Assembly: GCA_965226545.1 (NCBI GenBank)
Contig: OZ245364.1
Span: 2,418,001 to 2,482,000, forward strand
Direction of reading: 5' to 3'
Source of the DNA: JAHRAW01 sp965226545
GTDB lineage: Bacteria; Pseudomonadota; Gammaproteobacteria; Arenicellales; Poriferihabitantaceae
DNA length: 64,000 bases
In this document: positions 34,544-42,028 of the stretch, in pieces
Position numbering within the stretch: the first letter of the stretch is position 1
Layout of the letters: every line of letters starts with the position of its first letter
Made by a program: the position numbers and the translations under genes
Notes under the pieces: model-generated
The model's database searches: none
What the model was told of the DNA's origin: nothing
What the model saw: the letters and a program-made list of their open reading frames with translations, nothing else

Positions 34544-34903
34544 TTATAAATTCGCCGTTGCAACATAGCGACCGGGTCCGGCGTATGTAGCCCAGCCGAG
34601 TCGTATAAATACTCCGCCAATAAAGGTGAAGTTGCATCCGCCTTCTTTGTTGCATTTAGGCAAGTTTTGCTTAAACCAAATTTTTGTAAAACTACCTGTT
34701 TTCTTTAACTCATCGCAAGATTTTTTCCACTCGGATTCGGTAACGCCTTTTTCGTACGGAGATTTTCCGGTATTCGATGGAATTAAATAAATTAGTGCGT
34801 TTTCTTTGCGCCGCTTGCCAATGCACTTAATATCAAAAGGATTTTTGCCTTTTGGGCGTTGAACTTTACCGTCCAGGTGACGGTATAAATCATATAAATT
34901 CAT
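34544..34903 (-). CDS. Orphan small protein, unknown function
   Basis: The 119-residue product is basic and polar, with no signal peptide. It starts MNLYDLYRHLDGKVQRPKGKNPF; further in it has TESEWKKSCDELKKTGSFTKIWFKQNLPKC. The C-terminal third, NFTFIGGVFIRLGWATYAGPGRY, is aromatic and glycine-rich. GAGGA 9 nt upstream favours ATG 34903 over the ATG at 34912. A strong terminator follows, so this is a complete one-gene transcription unit. Its AT-rich codon use differs from the neighbours, suggesting recent acquisition. I recognise no family. Confidence 0.65.
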   Translation of the reverse strand: MNLYDLYRHLDGKVQRPKGKNPFDIKCIGKRRKENALIYLIPSNTGKSPYEKGVTESEWKKSCDELKKTGSFTKIWFKQNLPKCNKEGGCNFTFIGGVFIRLGWATYAGPGRYVATANL

Positions 34904-35014
34904 AATAAGCATCCTCAAAATAAACTCGGCGAAAAATTGTATTGCACCGCACAAATTTAAAACAAGTTACTTTTTGTTACTTTTTTCGGTTGTCGCCAAC
35001 AGTAAACCGCGCGA

Positions 35015-35161
35015 TTATGTTGCGACAAAACGATTCAAACTAATCGTCGAAATCGAGCGTTCATCGCCCAATTGTCCGGCGCACGCCAACCCGGTCAACG
35101 ACAAGGTGACAAAAAACGCGCCCGCCCAACCGACGAGGTGATAACCGGCGGCGAGATTCAT
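35015..35161 (-). pseudogene. Truncated inverted copy of the 5' end of the membrane-protein gene at 39248
   Basis: Read leftwards from ATG 35161 this encodes MNLAAGYHLVGWAGAFFVTL and on to a stop after 48 codons. It matches the N-terminus of the intact gene (MNTAAGYHLAGWASAFFVTL). Fifteen residues (LQAKLIYARKRLARD) are missing in the middle, and the match ends at ISLNRFVA. The upstream word CCAATGCCCGYCTTAAG is shared too. It is therefore a decayed partial duplication in opposite orientation. Confidence 0.85.
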
Positions 35162-35165
35162 CTTA

Positions 35166-35510
35166 AGACGGGCATTGGATGGTGGTGGGTGCCAGTGTCG
35201 GCGGCAACTAGTGACAGTGTTAATGACAGCATCGCCAATGTTGCGGTTGCAATTTTCAATGCTAATGAGGCAACCCGCGAGTTTGTTGGCGGAAATGACA
35301 GTGTTACTGATGAAAGTTACATTGCTGTTGGCGGCTTTTTTAGCGATGACGGTGGTCGGTTATCGATGTTAATGACGGTAACAACACTATGGATTGCACT
35401 ATTAGCACTGTGGGCGGTGGCATCAATGCTACGGATTGCGATATTAACACTGTAACCGCGATGCGCGTAGCGGGCTTGCCGATTGTGAATTGGGTTTGGG
35501 CGGTGATAAA
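35166..35510. other. Non-coding stretch with GTTAC / AATGACAGTGTTA words
   Basis: AATGACAGTGTTACTGATGAAAGTTAC, TAATGACGGTAACAACACTATGGATTGC and related words recur. An open frame of 127 codons covers part of it on the plus strand, but its composition follows the repeat, so I do not call it a gene. The words resemble those upstream of the intact copy at 39060-39200. Confidence 0.5.
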
Positions 35511-35511
35511 C

Positions 35512-35540
35512 GAAGGGGCGGCGCGAGCCGCCCCTTTTTG
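35512..35540. terminator. Strong hairpin terminator, best read rightwards, possibly bidirectional
   Basis: GGGGCGGC (35515-35522), loop GCGA, GCCGCCCC (35527-35534) then TTTTT on the plus strand. On the minus strand the stem is followed by TTCGTTT, so it can also end the lipoprotein transcript that stops at 35555. The rightward form implies some transcription coming from the left. Confidence 0.8.
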
Positions 35541-35554
35541 TTTCCCAAGTTTGT

Positions 35555-36145
35555 TTAGGGAGCAAGCACAATCTCTTTTATCTCGCCTCCGGAAACAGTA
35601 ACTTGTTGCATTAGATACCCTCCCTCTTGAGAAGGTTGCACATACGGCGAAGTTGATGGAACCTCCCAAGCCACAGCCGCAGTCACGTAAAACGCGCCAT
35701 CCGCAACATTGCGAAACTTAAACTTGCCTTGTGCATCGCAAATGACCTCTTTAGCGTTCGCGAGATACTGAGGCAGGTTGGGCGTAAAGTTAATTTTCGG
35801 CGCACTCCAATAACGGACTCCGCGAGTCGTATTTCCATACAAATGTTGGATACGCTCGCTGGCATGCGCCGTGCGCGGAAAGAGCGAAACAGAGAAGCCC
35901 CCGCAAGTAACAACACCACCATTTCGCTGGCGCATCAATGCACTCCCTTCGATGGTGTTACTGCCTTTCTGCAGAAGTTTTTTTGCCTGGTCTGCGTCGT
36001 AGTTACTCACCAAACTAACTTCCCTCGGCTTAACAACCAAGCACCCCGACAACGCCAGTCCTGCAAACACGCAGACAACCGTAAACAAACATTGCTTCAA
36101 CGACAACCGTTTTGCATCGTTTTCATGCTTTACCGTAAATAGCAT
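35555..36145 (-). CDS. Lipoprotein with carboxypeptidase-regulatory-like C-terminus, unknown function
   Basis: The 196-residue protein has a charged N-region, a hydrophobic helix (17-31) and the lipobox LSGC with Cys35, so it is an envelope lipoprotein. A conserved-looking core follows: GSALMRQRNGGVVTCGG, RTAHASERIQHLYGN and the beta-rich CDAQGKFKFRNVADGAFYVTAAVAWEVP, the last resembling the transthyretin-like fold of carboxypeptidase regulatory domains. GGAGAAA 6 nt upstream fixes ATG 36145. The frame is open further upstream, but there it reads through the structured RNA described separately. Confidence 0.8.
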   Translation of the reverse strand: MLFTVKHENDAKRLSLKQCLFTVVCVFAGLALSGCLVVKPREVSLVSNYDADQAKKLLQKGSNTIEGSALMRQRNGGVVTCGGFSVSLFPRTAHASERIQHLYGNTTRGVRYWSAPKINFTPNLPQYLANAKEVICDAQGKFKFRNVADGAFYVTAAVAWEVPSTSPYVQPSQEGGYLMQQVTVSGGEIKEIVLAP

Positions 36146-36154
36146 TTTGATTTC

Positions 36155-36340
36155 TCCGGATAATTGACACCCCCCGACACCGAAGTGCCGGGCCGTTGTC
36201 AAGATCACAAGATGCAGAGTGAAATTCCTGCCTATTCGCCCCGCTACACGGGAAGCCCGCGCCGGGTGTAATACTGCTGTTGTATTCGGCAAGTAACCCG
36301 ACGAAGGGGCTACATCTTGTAAATCTTGACGAGGCGGAGT
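36155..36340 (-). ncRNA. Highly structured RNA candidate, possibly HEARO/omega-RNA-like
   Basis: Read leftwards, a closing stem pairs GTCAAGAT (36330-36323) with ATCTTGAC (36205-36198) and CAAGATG (36319-36313) with CATCTTG (36214-36208). Inside, CGTCGGGT pairs with ACCCGGCG, AATAC with GTATT, GCCCC with GGGGC, and CGGG-CTT-CCCG forms a hairpin. Downstream, CCCGGCAC-TTCG-GTGTCGGG (36192-36173) is a UUCG-capped stem. The Shine-Dalgarno and ATG of the lipoprotein follow at once. The RNA fills the whole gap after the PhyH gene. Sequence style and position just before an ORF remind me of HEARO RNAs, but no IscB is present; the class assignment is from memory only. Confidence 0.6.
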
Positions 36341-36388
36341 ATGGAGGGTTTTGTGCGCGAAGTCAATTGCATTGCACTGCAATGCAAA

Positions 36389-37213
36389 TCAATCAAAAAC
36401 AAACCGCGGATAAAGTTCGCCGGCGATTCGGTCGCCCGGGGTTAAGCCGTATTCGCGCATTATCGACGAATGGTCGGGGTCCATGCCTTCGGGGCGGAAG
36501 CATATTCGCACATCGTCGCCGAGCCATTGGGTGTTGAACACTTTTAATTCGCGGTCGGCTGAGAGGTTGCCGGAGCCGCCGTGAATCGTGCGGCCGTTGA
36601 ACACCGCCAAATCGCCGGGCTGCATATCCCAGCCGACGATGTCGTATTGATTGCGGTTGCCTTCGATATCCGGGAACGGCGTGCCGTCGGCGGCGTGATG
36701 ATGGTCGCGGGCGTCGCCGGTTAAATCGCCGAAATTGGTTTGATTGTATTTTTGATTCCACTTGTGCGAACCGCGCACAAATTCGAGCGCGCTTTTGCGC
36801 TCGACCGCCGTCAACGGCATCCAAATCGAACAAGTGTCGAAGCCGTTGACCGACCAATACGGTTCGTCCTGATGAAACGGCGTGCGAAATTGCATGCCGT
36901 GCGTGCGCACAAAAATCGCGTCGTAAAAAAAGTTCACCGTGTCGGTGGTTAACAACTTTGCCGCGATGGCGGCGATGGGCGAGTCGAAAATGAAGACGCG
37001 GTATTCATCAATCGTTTGCCACACTTGGCTGTCGTATAAACACACCCGCCCGCGCGCATCGCGATTCCACACCCGCCCGCGTTCGCTTGGGGCGGCGATG
37101 TTTTTATCGATGCCTTGGGTTAAGGCGTCAATCCAATCGCGCGGGATTGCATCGCGCAACAACACGACGCCGTGCTCGGCGAATTCGGTTACGGCTTGGG
37201 AGTCGATGTTCAT
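36389..37213 (-). CDS. Phytanoyl-CoA dioxygenase (PhyH) family protein
   Basis: The 274-residue protein is a non-haem Fe(II)/2-oxoglutarate dioxygenase: HQDEPYWS supplies the HxD pair and GRTIHGGSGNLSADRELKVFNTQW the distal His and the 2OG-binding Arg. Such enzymes hydroxylate small molecules; PhyH proteins beside transporters often act in uptake and breakdown of compatible solutes or modified amino acids, but the substrate here is unknown. ATG 37213 is preferred to an upstream ATG 14 codons earlier because the extra part is not family-like. The NCS1 transporter gene upstream on the same strand ends 204 nt away behind a terminator. Confidence 0.87.
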   Translation of the reverse strand: MNIDSQAVTEFAEHGVVLLRDAIPRDWIDALTQGIDKNIAAPSERGRVWNRDARGRVCLYDSQVWQTIDEYRVFIFDSPIAAIAAKLLTTDTVNFFYDAIFVRTHGMQFRTPFHQDEPYWSVNGFDTCSIWMPLTAVERKSALEFVRGSHKWNQKYNQTNFGDLTGDARDHHHAADGTPFPDIEGNRNQYDIVGWDMQPGDLAVFNGRTIHGGSGNLSADRELKVFNTQWLGDDVRICFRPEGMDPDHSSIMREYGLTPGDRIAGELYPRFVFD

Positions 37214-37257
37214 AAGCGGTCTCGCGGTGCACAAACGGTTATTTAACAAGTACACCG

Positions 37258-37345
37258 ATTAAAAATCAAATGCCGGTACAAGCGTGAGTAAAGTATAAAT
37301 AAAAGCGTGAATAAAAGTATGCGTAAAAGTATCGACAACAACAAC
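37258..37345. repeat. AAGTAT/AAAAGCGTGAATAAA repeat
   Basis: GCGTGAGTAAAGTATAAATAAAAGCGTGAATAAAAGTATGCGTAAAAGTATCG consists of 10-14 nt units sharing GTAAAAGTAT and GCGTGA(A/G)TAAA. It lies between the PhyH start and the terminator of the transporter gene. Confidence 0.6.
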
Positions 37346-37356
37346 GATAAAAATGC

Positions 37357-37391
37357 ATAAAAAAAGGGCGCGCCACAATCGCGGCGCGCCC
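37357..37391 (-). terminator. Rho-independent terminator of the NCS1 transporter gene
   Basis: Read leftwards, GGGCGCGCC (37391-37383), an 8-nt loop and GGCGCGCCC (37374-37366) form a perfect 9-bp GC stem followed by seven or more T. It lies about 26 nt after the transporter stop and separates it from PhyH. Confidence 0.9.
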
Positions 37392-37416
37392 GAAGAAAAC
37401 GGCAAACAACGACCGC

Positions 37417-38838
37417 TTATGACGACATGCGCACTGACATGATGTAGTGCAACAATGCGCCCAACGCCGCGCCGATAATCCAGCCGAAGCCGGCCAAATC
37501 GGAAAGCAACGGATGCCACACGGTGGCAATGGCGAACACCGCCGCGATTGCAAGCGCAATCAAGGCGCGCACATTCCAGCCGCCGTTGTAGTAGTACTTG
37601 CCGGACGGGTCGGTGGAAAACAAATCCTGAATGTCGAGATTTTGCTTCTTAATCAGGTAGTAATCCACAATCATAATCCCATACACCGGCGCCAAAATCG
37701 CGCCCAAAGTGTTGACGAACGGGAAGATGCCCATCTGCGAGATGACCGACACCCACAGCACCGCCAAAACAAAACCGGCGATGGCGGTGATTAAGCCGCC
37801 GGCACGGAAGTTGATTTTGGACGGCGCCAAGTTGGCGAGGTCATACGCCGGCGGGATGAAGTTGGCGACCATGTTGATGCCGACCGTTGCCGTGAAAAAC
37901 GCAAACGCGGCGACGATAGTCAACAACAGGTTGTCGACGCGCGCGACCATTTCGGTCGGGTTGGTCAACTGCTCGCCGAACACCACAACTGAGCCGGCGG
38001 TGACAATCAAGGCGATGAACGAGAACAAAATGATGTTGCCGACCAAGCCGAGCAGATTGCCTTTTTTCATCTCGGCTTCGGTTTTGACGAAGCGTGAGAA
38101 GTCGCCGAAGTTGATGACAACCGCGGCAAAATAGGCAACCATCGTGCCGAAAATCGCAATGAACGCCATCACCGAGCTGCCGCCGCCGCCGCTGCCGCGG
38201 AAGATAGAGCCGAGCTCCGACCACAAACCGCTGCCGGCTTTCATCCAAATGACGATCATCAACACTATCATCACCGCATAAACAGCCGGGCCGGCGAAGT
38301 TTAAGAACTTGCGAATCGGATCAATGCCGCGCCAAAACAGCCAGATTTGGAACGCCGCGACCAAGACCAGCGAAATCCACGCCGAGCCGGACAGCCCGAG
38401 CAGGAAAGATTCGCCGCCAAACTCGAACAGCGAACGCAGCAGCAAATCCACCGCCGTCGAGGCGAAGTAGGTTTGCGCGCCATACCAGAAGATGGCGACA
38501 ATGCCGCGCACCATCGCCGGAAAGTTTGCGCCAATAACGCCCATACTGGCGCGCGCAAACACCGGATACGGTATGCCATGGCGGACGCTTGGGCTGCCGG
38601 ATAAATTGACCAGCCACATAATAAACAGGCCGGCCAAGATAATGGCGAGAAACACCGCCCAGCCGCTTAGCCCGTAGGCAAGAAACAGCGAAGCGGCCAG
38701 CGTGTAGCCAAACAAACTTTGCACATCGTTTGCCCATACATTGAAAATCTCAAACCATCCCCAGGTTTTTTTGTCCGCTGAGGTTGGTGCGAGATCGCTG
38801 TTGTACAAGCGAGGGTTTTTGTTGGTAATTTCTGTCAC
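37417..38838 (-). CDS. NCS1-family nucleobase:cation symporter
   Basis: The 473-residue inner-membrane protein has twelve hydrophobic segments. WGWFEIFNVWANDVQSLFGY resembles the first-helix signature of the family, and SPSVRHGIPYPVFARASMGVIGANFPAMVRGIVAIFWYGAQTYFAS is the conserved helix 2-3 region. NCS1 members import uracil, cytosine, allantoin, hydantoins, thiamine precursors and similar compounds with Na+ or H+. The start is GTG 38838, with a strong GGGAGG 6 nt upstream; no ATG is suitable. Confidence 0.9.
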   Translation of the reverse strand: MTEITNKNPRLYNSDLAPTSADKKTWGWFEIFNVWANDVQSLFGYTLAASLFLAYGLSGWAVFLAIILAGLFIMWLVNLSGSPSVRHGIPYPVFARASMGVIGANFPAMVRGIVAIFWYGAQTYFASTAVDLLLRSLFEFGGESFLLGLSGSAWISLVLVAAFQIWLFWRGIDPIRKFLNFAGPAVYAVMIVLMIVIWMKAGSGLWSELGSIFRGSGGGGSSVMAFIAIFGTMVAYFAAVVINFGDFSRFVKTEAEMKKGNLLGLVGNIILFSFIALIVTAGSVVVFGEQLTNPTEMVARVDNLLLTIVAAFAFFTATVGINMVANFIPPAYDLANLAPSKINFRAGGLITAIAGFVLAVLWVSVISQMGIFPFVNTLGAILAPVYGIMIVDYYLIKKQNLDIQDLFSTDPSGKYYYNGGWNVRALIALAIAAVFAIATVWHPLLSDLAGFGWIIGAALGALLHYIMSVRMSS

Positions 38839-39247
38839 TACAGGCCTCCCGTGAAAAATTCACAGTGGTTGAACAAGGGCGTCAAGTGTAGCAAATTGCG
38901 GCGCGGTTGCAACCCCAAAATCCGCATAAAAAACCGCATAAAACCGCCGTTTTTGGTGCGCGACGGCGATGACGGCGGGGTGACGGCGGTTTTTGACGCG
39001 AAAATCCATCGAAAACAATTCAGGCAAAAACCGACAACGGCACTATAATTTGCGCCCGTGACTTCGCCAACGACTTCGCTGATGACAAGGTCACTGTCAC
39101 TATTAATGTATTAATGTCACTGTCAATGGCACCGTCGCCTTCGGCATTGACACTGTTTAACTGTCACTTATCACTGTCCCCATCGTCGCCGTCGCCAACC
39201 CGTCACCCGCACTCGCTCCCCCTCTTTAACCCAATGCCCGCCTTAAG
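38839..39247. other. Divergent spacer with transporter promoter and repeat-rich leader
   Basis: Read leftwards TTGCAA (38912-38907), a 16-nt gap and TACACT (38890-38885) could be the promoter of the NCS1 gene. The right part, leading to the membrane-protein gene, carries CACTGTCACTATTAATGTATTAATGTCACTGTCAATG-type words (39090-39170) and a C-rich end. The final CCAATGCCCGCCTTAAG is shared with the inverted partial copy at 35162-35178. No other gene is visible. Confidence 0.5.
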
Positions 39248-39967
39248 ATGAACACCGCCGCCGGTTATCACCTCGCCGGTTGGGCGAGCGCGTTTTTTGT
39301 CACCTTGTCGCTGACCGGGTTGGCGTTGCAGGCGAAGTTAATTTATGCGCGCAAGCGGTTGGCGCGCGACGGGCAATTGGGCGATGAACGCCCGACTTCG
39401 ACGATTAGTTTGAATCGTTTTGTCGCGGCGTATTTGGGGTTTTATTCGTTGTTGGTGTATGGCTTGTGTTTTGTCGAGTTCAATCATTATCTGGTGTGGC
39501 CGCGCATCGTCGCCGCGTTGATTATTTTGACGGTGTTACATGCGTTGATGAGCGAACGCCAAACCGTCGCTTCGCGTTGCGCATTTTTCGGCTGTGCAGT
39601 GTTGTTGTGCGCGGCGTTTTTAATACGCCTGTTGGATGCGCCGGCGTTGATGTTGGGCGCGCGCATTGCGCAAGGGTTGGTGGTGGTGTCGATGGCGTTG
39701 TTTGTGCAGGGCGCAACCCATCAAATTATTAAAATCCGCCGCGCCGGACGCACCGGCGGGTTGTCGTTGCCGATGCATCAATTGTTCTTTTTAAAGGATT
39801 TTTTCTCGGTGTTGTTCGGCATAACGATGGGGTTGGCGGTGGGCTGGCCGTTGTTGTTGTTCAACGGCGTCAGTATGTGTATGCAATGCGCGGTAATGTG
39901 GAATTTTCGCTGGGTGCGCGTCTCTGAACTGGCCGCACAACGCCGCACAATTGCGCCGCCGGATTAA
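39248..39967 (+). CDS. Polytopic membrane protein with PQ-loop-like repeats, unknown function
   Basis: The 239-residue protein has about seven hydrophobic helices. Two similar motifs stand out: LQAKLIYARKR...TSTISLNRFVAAYLGFYS near residue 27 and HQIIKIRRAGRTGGLSLPMHQLFFLKDFFSVLFG near residue 157. Both recall the PQ-loop/SWEET pattern (Q-x-K/I-I-x-x-R/K ... T-x-G-L-S). PQ-loop proteins move sugars, amino acids or cystine, but the Pro-Gln itself is missing, so transport is only a suggestion. A truncated inverted copy lies 4.1 kb to the left. Confidence 0.6.
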   Translation: MNTAAGYHLAGWASAFFVTLSLTGLALQAKLIYARKRLARDGQLGDERPTSTISLNRFVAAYLGFYSLLVYGLCFVEFNHYLVWPRIVAALIILTVLHALMSERQTVASRCAFFGCAVLLCAAFLIRLLDAPALMLGARIAQGLVVVSMALFVQGATHQIIKIRRAGRTGGLSLPMHQLFFLKDFFSVLFGITMGLAVGWPLLLFNGVSMCMQCAVMWNFRWVRVSELAAQRRTIAPPD

Positions 39968-40040
39968 CTGTTGTTATCTTGAGTTGCGCGCCTTGCGGTT
40001 ATCGACAATGGTTAACTAATGTTACGCGGCGTATGCATCA

Positions 40041-40751
40041 TCACGACGCATCATCGCGCAACACGCCGTCTTCGATGGACAACTTGCGCGTCATTTGCGC
40101 GGCCAGGCGGCGGTCGTGGGTGGCGATGAGCAGCGCGGTTTGGTGGTCGCGATTTAATTCCAACAACAACTCGCAAATCACCTCGGCGGTTTTGCTGTCG
40201 AGATTGCCGGTCGGTTCATCGGCGAGTATGCATGCCGGACGCGTAACCGCGGCGCGCGCAATCGCCGCGCGTTGACGTTCGCCGCCGGACAATTCGCCCG
40301 GCTTGTGCAATGCGCGCGCGCCCAAGCCGACGCGGGTTAACAGTTGCGCGGCTTCATCGAGTGCAGCACCGCGCGATTCGCCGCGAATCAACAGCGGCAT
40401 CGCAACGTTTTCCACTGCGGTGAATTCGCCGAGCAGATGATGAAATTGATACACAAACCCCAACGCACGATTGCGCAACCGCCCGGCGGCGCGCGCGCGC
40501 AATGCATGAATGTCATCGCCGCACACCCGCACCCGCCCTTGCGTCGGTCGCGCCAAGCCGCCGAGGATATGCAACAAGGTAGATTTGCCCGAACCGGAGG
40601 CGCCGATTAATGCAATCGTATCTCGGCGCGCCACGGTTAAGTTGACTCCGCGCAACGCCGATATTTGTTGCGCGCCGAGGCCGAACACTTTATGCACATC
40701 TTCGCATTGCAATGCCGGCGCATCGTTTGCAGTTGCGTCATTCATCATCAT
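40041..40751 (-). CDS. lolD: Lipoprotein-releasing system ATPase LolD
   Basis: The 236-residue ABC ATPase powers LolCE, which extracts outer-membrane lipoproteins from the inner membrane and hands them to LolA. It has Walker A GASGSGKSTLLHILGG, the MacB/LolD-type FVYQFHHLLGEFTAVENVAMPLL, signature LSGGERQRAAIARA and Walker B ILADEPTGNLD. Its ATG overlaps the lolC stop as ATGA, so the two are translationally coupled. Confidence 0.95.
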   Translation of the reverse strand: MMMNDATANDAPALQCEDVHKVFGLGAQQISALRGVNLTVARRDTIALIGASGSGKSTLLHILGGLARPTQGRVRVCGDDIHALRARAAGRLRNRALGFVYQFHHLLGEFTAVENVAMPLLIRGESRGAALDEAAQLLTRVGLGARALHKPGELSGGERQRAAIARAAVTRPACILADEPTGNLDSKTAEVICELLLELNRDHQTALLIATHDRRLAAQMTRKLSIEDGVLRDDAS

Positions 40752-42028
40752 TCATAACGCAATGCATCGGCCGGCGCCAACCGAGACGCTTTGGATGCCG
40801 GGTACCAAGTGGCGACAAAACTCATCAGCAATGCGGCGACAATCACGCGCACGACATCGGCGGTGCGCATCTCGGCCGGGAAATCGGTGATGAGATAAAT
40901 GTCGATGGGAAACAATTCGGTGTTAAAGAAATTTTCAATCGCCGGAATAATCGTCTGCACATTTAATGCGGTGACGACGCCAAGCGCGCCGCCGAGCGCG
41001 GTGCCGATGATGCCAATCAACGCGCCTTGAATCATAAACACCCGCATAATCGCGCCGGGCGACAGCCCCAAGGTGCGCAAAATTGCAATGTCGGCGCGCT
41101 TGTCGGTGACCGCCATCACCAATGTCGATACGATGTTAAACGCGGCGACCGCGATGATTAACATCAGCACGATAAACACCACGCGCTTTTCTATCTGCAG
41201 CGCGCGAAAGAAGTTGGCGTGCTCCTGAGTCCAATCGCGGATTTGCAGTTGGCGTCGGCTTATCGATTGTGCATCGGTCAACAACGCGCGTTCGAGTTGG
41301 CGATGCACGCGCGGGGCGGCGTCGACATCGTTAAGTTTCAATCGCAAGCCGCCAACCTTGCCGCGCGCGCCAAACAATCGCGCGGCGTCGTCGATGTGTA
41401 TCAACGCGATGCCGTTGTCGTATTCATACATATTAATGCGAAACAAACCGACCACTTCAAACCGCCGCAATCGCGGCAGAAAGCCGGCCGGTGTCACGCG
41501 CCCGCTCGGTGAGATTAAGGTGACCTTGTCGCCGACCGACACGCCGAGCCGCGCCGCCAACGCCGCGCCCAACACGATGCCGAATCGTCCGGCGGTCAAT
41601 GCATCGGCGTCGCCCTGCACGATGTTATCGAGCACTTTGGACACTTCACGTTCGCGCGCCGGGTCAATGCCGCGAATCAACGCGCCGACCGCAGCCCCGC
41701 CCGATGCATCGCGATGGCTAAGCATGCCCTGCCCCAACACAAACGGCGCGGTCGCGCGCACCGCATCGAAGGCTTGCACTTGCGCATCGATGTCGCGCCA
41801 ACCGGCAAGCGCGTTTTGCGCGCCGCTTATCGTCACATGCGAGACGACAAACAAAATGCGGTCGCGCAAATCACGATGAAACCCGTTCATTATCGACATC
41901 ACCGTTATCAACGCCCACACGCCGAGGGCAACGCCGGCCATCGAGGTCAACGATATAAACGAGATGAATCGATTGCGGCGCGCCGGGATGGTGTAACGCA
42001 ATCCGATGCGCAGGGTGAGGGGAATCAT
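40748..42028 (-). CDS. lolC: Lipoprotein-releasing system permease LolC/LolE
   Basis: The 426-residue protein starts with LRYTIPARRNRFISFISLTSMAGVALGVWALITVMSIMNGF, the family hallmark, has a large periplasmic domain (about 50-270) and three C-terminal helices ending SRLAPADALRYE. Only one permease gene is present, so it may act as a homodimer (LolF-type) unless lolE lies elsewhere. The ATG overlaps the lysS stop as ATGA. Confidence 0.93.
   Translation of the reverse strand: MIPLTLRIGLRYTIPARRNRFISFISLTSMAGVALGVWALITVMSIMNGFHRDLRDRILFVVSHVTISGAQNALAGWRDIDAQVQAFDAVRATAPFVLGQGMLSHRDASGGAAVGALIRGIDPAREREVSKVLDNIVQGDADALTAGRFGIVLGAALAARLGVSVGDKVTLISPSGRVTPAGFLPRLRRFEVVGLFRINMYEYDNGIALIHIDDAARLFGARGKVGGLRLKLNDVDAAPRVHRQLERALLTDAQSISRRQLQIRDWTQEHANFFRALQIEKRVVFIVLMLIIAVAAFNIVSTLVMAVTDKRADIAILRTLGLSPGAIMRVFMIQGALIGIIGTALGGALGVVTALNVQTIIPAIENFFNTELFPIDIYLITDFPAEMRTADVVRVIVAALLMSFVATWYPASKASRLAPADALRYE

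Noticed and set aside
35072..35455. Open frame of 127 codons on the plus strand
   Set aside because: Its first third is antisense to the decayed gene copy and the rest follows the repeat words; no Shine-Dalgarno. A terminator downstream keeps a transcript possible, but coding is not supported.
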